A DNA stretch of 64,000 bases, from the NCBI RefSeq assembly GCF_958450345.1, contig NC_088780.1, positions 27,179,667-27,243,666 of the forward strand, given 5' to 3'. The stretch is from Calliphora vicina. Lineage: Eukaryota > Arthropoda > Insecta > Diptera > Calliphoridae. Shown here piece by piece: positions 47,290-59,081 of the stretch; position 1 is the stretch's first letter, and each line of letters opens with the position of its first letter. The notes under the pieces were generated by a model. That model saw only the letters and a program-made list of their open reading frames with translations, did no database searches and was not told the DNA's origin. A program made the translations under genes and the position numbers.

Positions 47290-49600
47290 GAAAGTCTAGG
47301 TCCATTATTATAGGAAATTCAAAAAAAGTACCATTAGAATATATAAAAAGTACCAAAAATCCCCCACTTGTGGTTTCCCACTCACTCGGGTCCATATAAG
47401 CTTAATTTCATGGCTTTAGGTTCATTGGTGTAGAAATTACAAAAAGTACCATTCGAATAAAGAAAAAGTACCAAAAAGTCTCCCCTAGAATTCTAACTCA
47501 CTTAGGACCATGTATGCTTAATTTCATGTTTTTAAGTCCATTGCTATAGAAAATTAAAAAAAAGTACCATTAGAATAAACAAAAGGTACCATGAGGTATC
47601 CGCTTGAATTTTCAATCACTTAGGACCATATACGCTTAATTTCATATTTCTAGGTCCTTTATGTTATAGAAAATTCAAAAAGTACCATTAGAATATAGAA
47701 AAAGTACCAAAAAGCACCCACTTGTAGTTGCTCACCCACTCGGGTCCGTATAACCTTTATTTAATGTTTCTAGGTTCATTGGTGAAGAAATTACAAAAAG
47801 TACCATTTGAATAAAGAATAAGTACCAAAAATTCTCCCCCTAGACTTCTCACTCACTTAGGACCATATATGTTTAATTTCGTGTTTCTAAGTCCATTGTT
47901 ATAGAAAATTCAAAAAAGTACCATTATAATATAGAAAAAGTACTAAAAAGTATACACTTGTGGTTTTCCAGTCACTCGGGTTCATATAAGCTTTATTTCA
48001 TGATTCTAGGTTCATTGGTGAAGAAATTACAAAAAGTACCATTCGAATAAAGAAAAAGTACCAAAAAGTCTCCCCTTAGAATTCTCACTCACTTAGGACC
48101 ACATATGTTTAATTTCATGTTTATAAGTCCATTGTTATAGAAAATTCAAAAAGTACCATTAGAATATAGAAAAAGTACCAAAAAGCAGCCACTTGCGGAT
48201 TCCCACTCACTCTGGTCCATATAACCTTTATTTTATATTTCAAGGTTCATTGGTGCAGAAATTACAAAAAGTACCATTCGAATAAAGAAAAAGTACCAAA
48301 AACTCTCCCCTAGAATTGTAACTCACTTAGGACCATGTATGCTTAATTTCATGTTTTTAAGTCCATTGCTATAGAAAATTAAAAAAAAGTACCATTAGAA
48401 TAAACAAAAGGTACCATGAGGTATCCGCTTGAATTTTCAATCACTTAGGACCATATACGCTTAGTTTCATATTTAGGTCCATTATATTATAGAAAATTCA
48501 AAAAGTACCATTAGAATATAGAAAAAGTACCAAAAAGCACCCACTTGTAGTTTCCCACTCACTCGGTTCCATATAAGCTTTATTTCATGTTTCTAGGTTC
48601 ATTGGTGAAGAAATTACAAAAAGTACCAATCGAATAAAGAAAAAGTACCACAAAGTCTCCCCATAGAATTCTCACTTACTTAGGACCATATATGCTTAAT
48701 TTCATGTTTCTAAGTTCATTGTTATAGAAAATTCAAAAAAGTACTATTAGAATAAACAAAAAGTACCAAAAAGTCTCCCCTAGAATTCTAACTCACTTAG
48801 GACCATATATGCTTAACTTCATATTTCTATGTCCATTATTACAGAAAATTCAAAAAGTACCATTCGAATATAGAAAAAGTACCAAAAAGCAGTCACTTGT
48901 AGATTCCCACTCACTCCGGTCTTAATTTCATGTTTTTAGGTTCATTGGTGAAGAAATTACAAAAAGTACCATTCGAATAAAGAAAAAGTACCAAAAAGTC
49001 TCCCCCTAGAATTCTCACTCACTTAGGACCATATATGCTTAATTTCATGTCTCTAAGTCCATTGTTATAGAAAAATCAAAAAAGTACCATTATAATATAG
49101 AAAAAGGACCAAAAAGCCCACACTTGTGGTTTCCCACTCACTCGGTTCCATATAAGCTTTATTTCATGTTTCTAGGTTCATTGGTGAAGAAATTACAAAA
49201 AGTACCAATCGAATAAAGAAAAAGTACCAAAAAGTCTCCCCCTAGAATTCTCACTCACTTATGACCATATATGCTTAATTTCATGTTTCTAAGTCCATAG
49301 TTATAGAAAATTCAAAAAAGTACCATTAGAATATAGAAAAAGTACCAAAAAACCCACACTTGTGGTTTTCCACTCACTCGGTTTATATATAAGCTTTATT
49401 TCATGTTTCTAGGTTCATTGGTGAAGAAATTACAAAAAGTACCATTCCAATAAAGAAAAAGTACCAAAAAGTCTCCCGCTAGAATTCTCACTCACTTAGG
49501 ACCATATATGTTTAATTTCATGTTTCTAAGTCCATTATTATAGAAATTTCAAAAAAGTACCATTAGATGAACAAAAAAGTACCTATAGTACAGTTCACAC
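47290..49600. repeat. Tandem array, ~240-bp dimer of two ~120-bp half-units
   Basis: Phrase GAAGAAATTACAAAAAGTACC recurs about every 240 bp (for example near 47785, 48018, 48950, 49190, 49425). It alternates with the half-unit TATAGAAAATTCAAAAAGTACC. Half-units share GTACC, TTAATTTCAT and the CACTCACT block, so the dimer came from a duplicated monomer that then amplified as a pair. Confidence 0.8.
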
Positions 49601-50620
49601 ATTTTGGTACCTAAATATTATCCCCTATTCCTAACACTAACTTCACTCAAATAAATATCAGCTAACTTTAATGTCGATAACTGAAATAATTTAAAATTTT
49701 AAAAAAGTACCATTAGGAGAAAAGTACCAATTTCCCTTTTCTTACTTGAACACCCCTCAAGTTTGAAATTTAAAAATATTCCATTTTGCCAAAATTGTTT
49801 ATGCTATAGGCATGTATCAAAATATTAAAATCTGTGTTAATGTGCCCAAGAATAAATATGTTTTAAAAAAGTACCAAACTGTTTACCCGGATTTGGCCCA
49901 ATATACACCTTGGTACTCGAGTTCCAAATAACACGCTGTTAGTTAATTTTTGTATGAATCCAGGAACCAACGTTAAAAAAATTATCAAAATTGGCTTAAT
50001 AATTTCAAATATAATGTATTTTCCCGATTTTATCCCCATTTTGGTACCTTTTTTATCCCCATTGAGGTGGTACAATTTCATTCAAATAAATTTCTGTAAC
50101 GTGGTGGGAGCTCATAATAAAATATACGTATGTCTATGTCAAATTATAGAAAAACATATTTTATGAAAAAGTACCAAAAATTAACACAATTTTTATCCCT
50201 TAAAGGTTCGAATTTCCAAAAAGTACCAAACTTATATTTTTTATTTTTTGTTTATTAAAGAATACGATTTAAAATTTGTTTCTATGTTTATTGGTTTAAA
50301 AGATACATAGGGTGCAAAAAAAGTACCAAAATACAGTTTTTACCCGTTTTCTCCCCTAAAAGTTTCGAATTTCCAAAAAGTACGAAACACCTGTCAGCTT
50401 ATTTTTGAAATGGAGTAACATGCTATTTTAAGTTTTTTTGTATCTTTATTAGTTTTGAAGATATAAGGTTACCGAATTTACCCGTTTTTACCCTTTTTTA
50501 CCCCCTAAACGTTCGAATTTCCAAAAATCCCTTCTTATCGGATCGTTTTGGGGAGGGAGGAACCCACAGTTAAAATTTCGTGATTCTAGCTTCAGCCGTT
50601 TGGGCTGTGCGATGATGAAT

Positions 50621-50660
50621 CAGTCAGTCAGTCAGTCAGTCAGTCAGTCAGTCAGTCAGT
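50621..50660. repeat. (CAGT)10 microsatellite
   Basis: Ten uninterrupted CAGT units near the right end of the GTACC element, a usual position for the tetranucleotide of this repeat type. Confidence 0.95.
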
Positions 50661-50690
50661 AACGTTACTCTTTTATATATATAGAGAAGA

Positions 50691-53270
50691 TATAAGTATT
50701 ACATGATAGATTAAAAGCATGATTTATATTCCAATACTTTTTTCAATTTAAGTTATTACATAGTTAAGCTATTTAGCACTTGAGCTCCTCATATAAGTGC
50801 ATATTTATATTGTGCATATTTCCATTTATATAAATAGATAATTTGTAATGTTTTCAGGATTATATACTGTCATTTAAATGTTCAATTAATTATGTATTTA
50901 AGTAAATTTAAAAATGTGCACACACATGTATTAATAATAAATATCATATAGTTTAGTTTATAACACAAAAAAAAACAAACAACAAAACATTTTATAATAA
51001 TAGAATTATAATTAAAATAAAATCACCAAAAATTAAAAAAAAATAGATTTTTTAATGAAATAATGTCTGACTGGTTATTGAACACAAGCGGTAAAGTGGT
51101 TAGATGAATTGGTTGCATTAAATTAGACACAATTTTAATCTAATTTATGGTGTTGAGGGGAATTAGATGGAATTTTATGCACAAATTTAAAGGCAGATTT
51201 ATTGTGTTAATTTTTTTTCAGAAATTTTTTAATAATCTGATTTTTGTAGCTTATTACACAACTAATACTCATTGTTGTTTGATTGTGTAATTATTTTAAG
51301 CTAACTTCAATTTTAAAGGAGATTTAAAATTGTTGTTTTATTTAAGTTTTTCTAAATTAACAAAATTTAAATAACTTATAAGGGTATAAAAAATATATGT
51401 AACTGATAACCCGTAATAGAAGGGATTTCTAGGCAACTAGCTATTAACCAACCTTGATGAGGTATCTGGATCTAAACTTAATGCCTACTGAGATATCTTA
51501 CAGCTAAAGTTTGGGTTTAACAATTGACGAGTGGTGTGGTCTAGTCAAACTGTTCCCATGAAGGTATCTAGCCTGGAATTGCATAAGCCTTCAAACCATG
51601 CTTATATGAGCATAAATGTGTACTACGTTTGGGAAGTTTGTTTAAGCGTAAGGTCTGTGCTGAAAACAAGAATTGAATTTTCTGGTACCTAATAAAACCT
51701 ATAACACTCAAACTATATCACATTTTAAGTATACGGTAACACAGTTTAAATAATGAATATTTTGTCTTGTTTTTGCTGCACCAGAAACTATTTTTATCCA
51801 CAAAATTTCCATATAAAATTAGGAAAACATTGCAAAAACTACAGCGATAATAAATTCAAATATATTGGACACTATAATGAAAATGCACAGGTGCACAATT
51901 TTATATACAAACATTTCTACGACTATTTAAATAGTCCATGAAGCTGTATTTAGTTTGAAAAATAATTTTGTATACAATACATTTATAATGAACACAATAA
52001 ACCCCCTTCAATATTTATCATAATAATAATGATAATGATCAACATAATTATCATCTTTATTGATGTTGATAAAATTTTGGTACAAACAGAACATGTATGA
52101 ATATTATTAGCTATAAATGAATGCAAATATTCGTTTAGATAGAAATACATTTTATTTTATTTTGTATGCTTTAAACACATGTATCTATTGAAATAATTTC
52201 AAAGCCTCTGTAGTGGTAGTGGCTGTCAAATTTTTCCGGTTGTTGCCAAAAAGTTTGAGACTATTTCATTAGGCCTTTATTAGGCAGTTATTTGAAATAC
52301 AATATTTAATTTGTTTATAGTGCTGGCGAACATTATGCCTAGTTGGTTTGTATAGATTTTGAAAATAAGCTTGATTTTTAGACCGTGCATAAATGTCAAT
52401 AAACATTTGTAAATGTTGTATAAACTAGGGCATGAAATGTAAAGGCAAATGGATATAAAGGTTAATGAATTGAAATAATGTGGGGTTTTTTTTTAAATAA
52501 TTAAGGGTTTATGTAAAAACATAGCAAATATTATCGAAGTCAGAAGAGTAAATGTTCAAAACTGCATGTTTTTTTATTGAAATTTTTCATCCCTGTATAA
52601 AAAACAATCTACTTTCTTGTTTAAAGCAAATAAATTGCTTTCTTTATATTGCAAAATTCCATTTGTATTTGTGGCCTCAAATGTCATGAACATGACACTC
52701 TTTAATAAATGAAAATTAAAAAAAATATTTTAAAACTTCTAACTATAAAAAAGATATTTTTATTTTAACTAAGAGGGGGTTATTTTGTAATTCGATTCGT
52801 AAAGGAAATCCTTTGAACTCACAAGCTTTTTTAATACATTAAATGAGGGTTTAAAAGTGACACTGTCACAAGTCATGTTAATTATTTAATTAGAAAATAA
52901 CAAAAAAAAATATTAATATTTAGTCAACGTGTTATAAATCAATTTTTAATTGAATAAGTCATTAATGTTTAAAACTATTAATTGAATTATTGTTTTTTTT
53001 TACAAGTTTTAATAAAATTTATTATATTTTTTTTTAATTTGCAATAGAAAAAATGACATTTCATATAAATCCCTGAAATATATATGAATTTTTTATATAA
53101 ATCAAGTATTTAATAGAGTTTATAAAAACCATTGCCTACTTTTAGTAGCAGCTTAAATAAAAATATCCGCTCATTTGTTAACCACTGGTCGTATGATTTA
53201 TTTTTAGCATATAAAAAATTAAGTAACACTCATACGCCTTGAACTGTTTAAAATGTGTATTTTATTATAC
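50691..53270. other. Intron, no recognised element
   Basis: A+T-rich. The stretch 51380-51720 is less A+T-rich and looks like old unique or repeat DNA but shows no frame or known motif. Nothing else supported. Confidence 0.5.
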
Positions 53271-53300
53271 CATTCACCTTCGTGAGAAGGGTATACATTA

Positions 53301-54669
53301 GGGTATTCAATCGATTAACCGTTAATCGGTTAACCGATTAATTTTGGACGGTTAACTGTTCGAATAATTTAAAATTGCCGATTTTCAAATAACAAATAAA
53401 CCGATTCATTTGTCTCGGTTAACCGATTAACCGAAATTCCTTTTTTTTTGCACTTTAACATATTTTTTTTGTATTTTTTTCCTGTTTTGATTCAAATACA
53501 AATTTCAAATTAAAATATTTGCTTGTATTTACATGTATAGACGAAACTTTTTTTCAAACGAGTCTTTTATCAGAACTTAACGAAACTATTAAAAGTATTC
53601 AAAATTTAAAACAATCCATAAAGGATTTCAATGGTATAACAAAGGATTTTATATATAATGAATATTCTTTATCATGTTTTCGATTTCTCCAACATCTACA
53701 GTAAGAGAGAGAGTTTTTTTTCAAGTATTGTTTTATTCTAAAATAAAAATCGTTTAAAAGAATATTTAAATTATATTCTTTTTTTAAAAGATGATTTCTG
53801 AAGATCTCACTAAAATCATGAAAAAATCACATGTGTATACAAAATGTATCTCAAATACCATATTTGCTATTATTATTCCTGTGTAACTTTGAGAAATATT
53901 CATCTGAGACCCAACAAAGTATATATTTTCTTGATTCTATTGAAATTCTAAATCGATTGAGCCATGTCCGTCTGTCTGTCCGTCTGTGTGTCTATGTAAA
54001 ACACGCTCACGGCCAAAATACGCAAAAAAAAAATTGGTAGACTTGCAAAAAATATGGTTATTTTTGTCCTAAGTAGTTTGGTATTGAAAATCAGCAAAAT
54101 CGGTTCAGTAGAACCAGAGCTATAAACCAAAATGTGAGACAACCAAAAAAAAAATTTACAATTTTCACATATTTTTGGTTATTTGTGTAAATGTATTGCA
54201 GATAATACCATAAAACTGTACACACTTTATCTTTATAATAAAAGAACTAACTCTAGTAAAAATTATAAGAATCGGTTCATGATTTCTCTTAGCCCCCATA
54301 CAAATTTCTTCCCGAAATATGGTTCTATGGTCTATAAATGCCTTCAGAATTGCAGTATCCATACAAAATTCAGCAACAATAAGTTTCGTTCTAAAAGAAA
54401 TCACAACACTAAATTTTTTGTGGATCGGCCGATATTTGACCATAGCCCCCATAAACTTGTTTTTTGGTTGAATTGTTATGTTTTGTTTGTTTTTTATGTT
54501 TTTGTACACAAAATTCGTTGTTGTATTTTCAATTTAAAATTAAAATACAAATTATTCGGTTAATCGAATAATTTTAAATTAACCGATTATTAACCGATTA
54601 AATCCAAACCCCGATTAATTATTTGCTCGATTAACCGATTAAACCAGAAACCCGATTAATTGAATACCC
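53301..54669. mobile_element. MITE with TA target and TTAACCGATT-rich ends (copy 2, opposite orientation)
   Basis: TA at 53299-53300 and 54670-54671; ends GGGTATTCAATCGATTAACC and, reversed, GGGTATTCAATTAATCGG, the same two distinct ends as the copy at 30426 but swapped. Shared inner phrases include TTTGTACACAAAATTCGTTG. It has internal deletions relative to copy 1 and carries another repeat at about 53868-54495. Confidence 0.78.
53868..54495 (+). mobile_element. Diverged GTCY-type repeat inside the MITE
   Basis: It sits between CTCAAATACCATATTTG and TTTGTACACAAAATTCG, which are adjacent in MITE copy 1. It contains CTAAATCGATTGAGCCATG then GTCCGTCTGTCTG repeats, and TTAGCCCCCATACAAATTTC and CCATAGCCCCCATA phrases reminiscent of family A. 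A third-level insertion. Confidence 0.7.
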
Positions 54670-54999
54670 TAGTATATATAAGTTTGTCATTCCGTTTGTA
54701 ATTTCCACAATATAATTTTCCGACCCTATAAAGTATATATATTCTGGATCCTTATAGATAGCGGAGTCGATTAAGCCATGTCCGTCTGTCCGTCTGTATG
54801 TTTAAATCAATTTTCTGAAGACCCCAGATATCTTCGGGATATAAATCTTCAATAACTCTGTCAGACATGCTTTGGAGAAGTTTCCTATTTTAAATCCTAT
54901 TTAAAATCAAAATCGGTCCACAAATGGCTGAGTGGAGCCCGTAGAACAAGTGAGGTTTGCAAATATCAAAATTTGTGCCCCTAAAAAATATTGAATAAA

Positions 55000-55552
55000 C
55001 CTTTTTTACAGTAAATTATCCAACGATTTTAAAAATGCTACTCTTATTACAATCAGATTTTTGGTTCAGAAAATATAGCCCTTCAAAATTGACTGATTTT
55101 CAGTTTCCAAAAAAACAGGCAATTTTTAGGTCCGCTTTCAGATACAATATATCGAAAACTATGTAACTGATCGTCATTATTTTTGATTCTTTTGATAGAT
55201 AGAAAAAATTGTACAGTTTGCTTTGTATTTGTCCAGGTAAATCTATATTTACCAAATATCCATTTTTTCAATATATCTCAACTTTGAAGGAAATTAAAAA
55301 AAACTATCAATTTCTATATTTGCCATCTTTTCAGAATAAGTTCTTTGATTACTTCTTTACCTAATGCAAAAATTCCCAGCTGCCCGTCCATCCTCCATTT
55401 TTTGCTAGAGTTAAAATTATTGAAAAAAGACATGGTTCAAAACGATATTTACCAAATATACATTTTTTCAATATTTCTCAACTTTGATGGAAAATAAAAA
55501 AAAAACTATAAAGAGGTAAAATTTTGAAAAAAGACATGGTTTCAAAAATGGC
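55000..55552. repeat. Segment with an internal ~190-bp direct duplication
   Basis: ATTTACCAAATATCCATTTT plus TCAATATATCTCAACTTTGA at about 55247-55290 recurs at 55449-55492 with few changes. TTGAAAAAAGACATGGTTCA recurs at about 55420 and 55532. Origin unknown; it is the flank into which the jockey fragment went. Confidence 0.6.
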
Positions 55553-56377
55553 ATATGACCGTGAAAAACCTACCAAAAATTTTTTTTTCAATTTTTTCTG
55601 GAATAGTTTTAAATCAGATAGCAATAAAAATAATTCTTTTTATTTTTAATACTATATTACGACTTGAATATTATCCTCCAGAATGGAAGGTTTCACTGGT
55701 TGCCATGATACCCAAGCCGGGTAAAGATCACACAAAGGTGGAATCATACAGACCAGACCCATCAGCCTATTGTCTAATATATCAAAGCTATTTGAGAAGA
55801 TACTTATGAACAAGTTGTACCCAATGTTAACTGAAAGCAATTGCATTCCGAATCATCAATTTGGATTTAGAAGAAAACACAGTACTATCGAACAAACCCA
55901 TAGACTTGTAAATATGGTGAGAAAAGCGTTTGAAGAAAAGAAATACTATTCCGCACTCTTTCTCGACATCTCTCATTAATTGGCTTATTGGCAGAAACTC
56001 TACGCTTAGTTTAGATTGTAAACTTCTACTTTATAACATGATCATAAAACCGATATGGTGTTATGGCATACAGTTATGGGGCACGGCCTCAGCGTCAAAT
56101 GTAGCAAAAAATCCAAAGACGCCAAAACAAGTTTCTAAGACCTAATCGAGAAGGAAGAATGCCAATTTAACCAAAACAACCATAAATACAAAAATTGTTC
56201 GTCCGGCAATGGCTGGACTTATTAAATAATAATTATTAGATCTGTACCACTTATTGTTAGTTAATTAAATAATGAAGATACAATAAATAAATGAAAAAAA
56301 AAAAAAAAAAAATATGACTGTGAAAAACCTACCAAAAATCAGTGTTTTAATCTTTTTTGGAATAATTTTAAATCATA
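55553..56377. repeat. ~65-70 bp direct repeats flanking the jockey fragment
   Basis: TATGACCGTGAAAAACCTAC to GGAATAGTTTTAAATCA (55553-55617) recurs at about 56313-56377 with about ten differences. They bracket the retroelement exactly, so they behave like a very long target-site duplication, or a tandem repeat into which it inserted. Confidence 0.75.
55618..56312 (+). pseudogene. jockey-clade non-LTR retrotransposon fragment (reverse transcriptase)
   Basis: Frames read ILFIFNTILRLEYYPPEWKV, VAMIPKPGKDHTKVESYRP, ISKLFEKILMNKLYPMLTE, PNHQFGFRRKHSTIEQTHRL and YYSALFLDISH: reverse-transcriptase motifs 1 to 3 of the jockey group, ending at the FLDI(S) of the catalytic motif. The frame then jumps to NWLIGRNSTLSLDCKLLLYN and IKPIWCYGIQLWGTA, normally far downstream (after the thumb). 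So most of the catalytic palm including the YADD region is deleted. It ends with a short 3' tail, an AATAAATAA stretch and a poly(A) run (56294-56312). 5'-truncated, internally deleted, not active. Confidence 0.85.
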
Positions 56378-56613
56378 ATAGCCTTTAAAAGAAACATAAA
56401 AAATTAAAAAAATTTAGAAAATATTTTATTTTACTTCCCATAAAATTGATTTTCCCACAAATTTCACCTGAAAGGCGTAGAGCCATTTTCAAACACTCAT
56501 TTAATATCCTGATCCTGATATGCCTTTTAAATTTTTTGATTATCTCATTTGGTTCAAAAGTTACAATTTTTGCAACGAAAAAACTCAAATGGCGCCACTG
56601 TGCGATGTACGAT
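56378..56613. other. Short unassigned flank
   Basis: A+T-rich; nothing recognised. Confidence 0.5.
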
Positions 56614-56862
56614 ATAAGACAATAGGTCAAAATCGGAAAAACTATTTTTAATTCGATTTTTTTTTCACAAAAAAAAAAAAAATATTAAAAAACCATAAAA
56701 ATTAAAAAAAAAAAAAATTTGAATTTAAAAATAAAAATTGCAAAACATGAAAAAAAAAATACTTTGGAAAAAAATGTTTGTTTACCTAAAAATATTTAAA
56801 ATTTGTATCTGAAGTATAATTTGGTGAAGGGTATATAAGATTCGGCACAGCCGAATAATTTG
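56614..56862 (+). mobile_element. Family B repeat, 3' fragment
   Basis: AATAGGTCAAAATCGGAAAA at the left, A-rich body, then GAAGTATAATTTGGTGAAGG, GTATATAAGATTCGGCACAG and CCGAATAATT. Only the last third of the family is present. Confidence 0.7.
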
Positions 56863-58642
56863 TTAATTTTTAAAACTAAAGAAAGGGAAATTAAAAAATT
56901 TCATAATATTTTTGGGTAAACATTTAAAATCCCCTAACAAGAGAGAAATTCAAACTTAATGTATTTTTCTTGTAACTCCTACACTAAAATAAACAACAAA
57001 AATCCCATTTGCTTGTTATTTAAAGTATTCAACAATTCAAACACAATTCAAAATTTTGTTGACTTATTCCATTACCTCCATTGTCGTGTCTTTTGTGTTG
57101 TTTTATATTTTTTTTTTGTTCACAACCAATATTTACTTTTTCCATTGATATCTGAAAAGCTATTTGTTAAAATGATTATCGTTTAAAAATTTTGTCCACC
57201 TTCACTGTTCAACTAAACCCGCAAATAAAATACCACCAAAATAAATGAATGTATCTGCTGTATAAATATAAAATGAATGATGTTTGTATAACTAACTTTT
57301 ATTTATTTGTTTCGATTATTGTTTCTTTTTTTTTTTTTTTGCTACCTCCATATACCTTTCAAAAATTATACCAAATATATTTTGTATTTTTTTTTAATAA
57401 ATGTTGACTATATTTTTTAAATAAAAAACTAAATTTTTACCAAAAAAAATAACAATCCCATTTTTCGTCCTTAAAGATTCTTTTGCTAGGAAGCTAGCAA
57501 GCTAAATATATGATTGTTACTGCAATATTTTACTATTATATTTGTATAAAAATATATTTATACGAATGTATGTATTTGTATTATCATATATTGGTTATAA
57601 ATTTAGTAAAAATTTTAGCTGTTGTTGCTACTGCATATATATTTGTAGCAGCAGATAAAGTTTTTGGCATAAAACCATAAATAAAGTCAAACAAATTGTT
57701 ATAACAAAAAGTGTGAGACTAACAACAAAACAGCAAAAAAGTATCACGAAACGAAATTCTGTTACTTATATTTATGTTCGAAATATAAATACCCAAATAT
57801 TGTTATAGAAAAGAAAAAATAATAAAAAAAAAAAAAAATGTAACAACACATTGCAGGAGTATTGTTTTGTACTAGTATTTTATTTATTTAGCTAAATCCC
57901 TAGAAATATTGTATGAGTTTACTTGTGTTGCATGTATTAACTTGGATTTACTATTTTCCATACATCGATTTATAATACAACACGAATTTTCACGCTCACA
58001 GTTATTTGTATGAATTATAATTTGAATGTTGAATTAGATGTGTAACTTTTGGTATACAAAAATTTTTGATGGCATTTTTGGTAAAAAATTAATGAAAAGA
58101 AATGTTTACCAATCACAGTCACAGTTCGAAAAAAAAGACTAAGTGATGAAAAAATTTTAAAACATGATGGCTTTGTTCAGCATCAAAACTGCAGAAATTA
58201 GAGTACAGAAAACTCACAATTGATTGTCAGAAACCACAACGACAGACTTCTAAACTACTGGTCCAGTTATAAAATGATGTATAAACTAATCGTAGAGGAG
58301 GAATAAGACTTTATGAATATTAAATTTTTGACCAGCCTGTTGTAACATATGAACAGATTTCAATGTTTCAAAGTTCGTTTTTCTTATCTTCTAACAATTT
58401 ATCTAAAAATATCCTCTTATTTCGAAAAAAAATTCCCAAATATGAAAACAGTAGAAAATATTATTTTTTTTTTAACAAAATTCTAAGTTTATCTATCAAC
58501 TAAAAACAGTCACAACGTGTTCTTCATAAATCTTTACAAATTATGCAATAATATACATTTTCGTTTGATTTAATCTGCCATATAATTGTTACCCTCCGTT
58601 CTAAAACATGGACAGGCATTTTAGTCAACTGCATATAGAACA
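56863..58642. other. Intron, no recognisable feature
   Basis: A+T-rich with homopolymer runs. Short frames show no family signature. Confidence 0.6.
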
Positions 58643-59081
58643 AGTAAGAGAGCTATATTCGGCTGTGCCAAATTATACTTTAAAATACATTATATTACAT
58701 AATTATTTTTAGGTAAACAAAATTTAAAAAATTTTAAATTTTTTTTTTTCGAAATTTTTTTAAAATTTTTTTTTCAATTTTTTTTTTAATTTTTTTTTGG
58801 AAAAAGAATTTATGACAAAAAAATTTTTTTGATGAAAAAAAAATTTGGGTTAAAAAATATTTTTCCCGATTTTGACCCATTGTAGGTCCAACGTACTATA
58901 TATAGACTTATATGTATACATCGTTGCAATGGACTTTGAAATATCTATCAGTAGATATCAATATAGTCTATACTAATGACTTAGTAATTCAGATATAGAT
59001 TAATAATAGGCCACAAATCGAGGTTGTCCCGGTTTTTTCCTTATGTCTCAGCCATTTGTAGGCCGATTTTGTCGATTTTAA
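58643..59081 (-). mobile_element. Family B repeat, minus orientation, broken at a TTAA
   Basis: Starts with the reversed terminal part (AGAGAGCTATATTCGGCTGT) and continues to GGCCGATTTTGTCGATTTTA. In the copy at 15121 the next bases are AATAGCAACTTAGCC; here the sequence instead switches to CCCTCGGAGG right after TTAA. Confidence 0.75.

Larger units (their letters stand above)
46882..50690 (+). mobile_element. 3.8-kb non-coding element built around a GTACC tandem array
   Basis: The left end CTAGCTGACCCGGTGCGCTT and right end AGCTTCAGCCGTTTGGGCTG ... CAGTCAGT repeat ... ACTCTTTTATATATATAGAG are the ends of a repeat type common in insects. Between them lie many alternating units of about 120 bp (pairs about 240 bp) with AAAAAGTACCATTCGAATAA, AGAAAAAGTACCAAAAAGTC, CACTCACTTAGGACCATATA, TTTCATGTTTCTAAGTCCAT. 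From about 49600 the array decays into AAAAAGTACCAAA islands. No open frame. The short relative at 40404-40740 lacks the array, so the array expanded within this lineage. Confidence 0.72.
53275..54960 (+). mobile_element. Family B repeat split by a TA-target MITE
   Basis: The family start TATACCATTCACCTTCGTGA...GGGTATA is at 53275-53298. The continuation GTATATATAAGTTTGTCATTCC follows the MITE at 54672. It runs on through GTATATATATTCTGGATCC, core GCGGAGTCGATTAAGCCATG and GTCCGTCTGTCCGTCTG, ending near 54960 at GTCCACAAATGGCTGAG. Confidence 0.75.

Noticed and set aside
47290..49600. Regularly spaced repeats considered as a CRISPR array
   Set aside because: Units are 120-240 bp, spacers are themselves repeats, and the context is a eukaryotic intron.
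54165..54563. Open frames of 114-126 codons on both strands
   Set aside because: They lie in a GTCY-type repeat plus MITE; the same type of chance frame appears in family A copies at 4747 and 33723.
57300..57900. Homopolymer-rich stretch considered as promoter or origin-like
   Set aside because: Ordinary A+T-rich fly intron composition; no ordered motifs.
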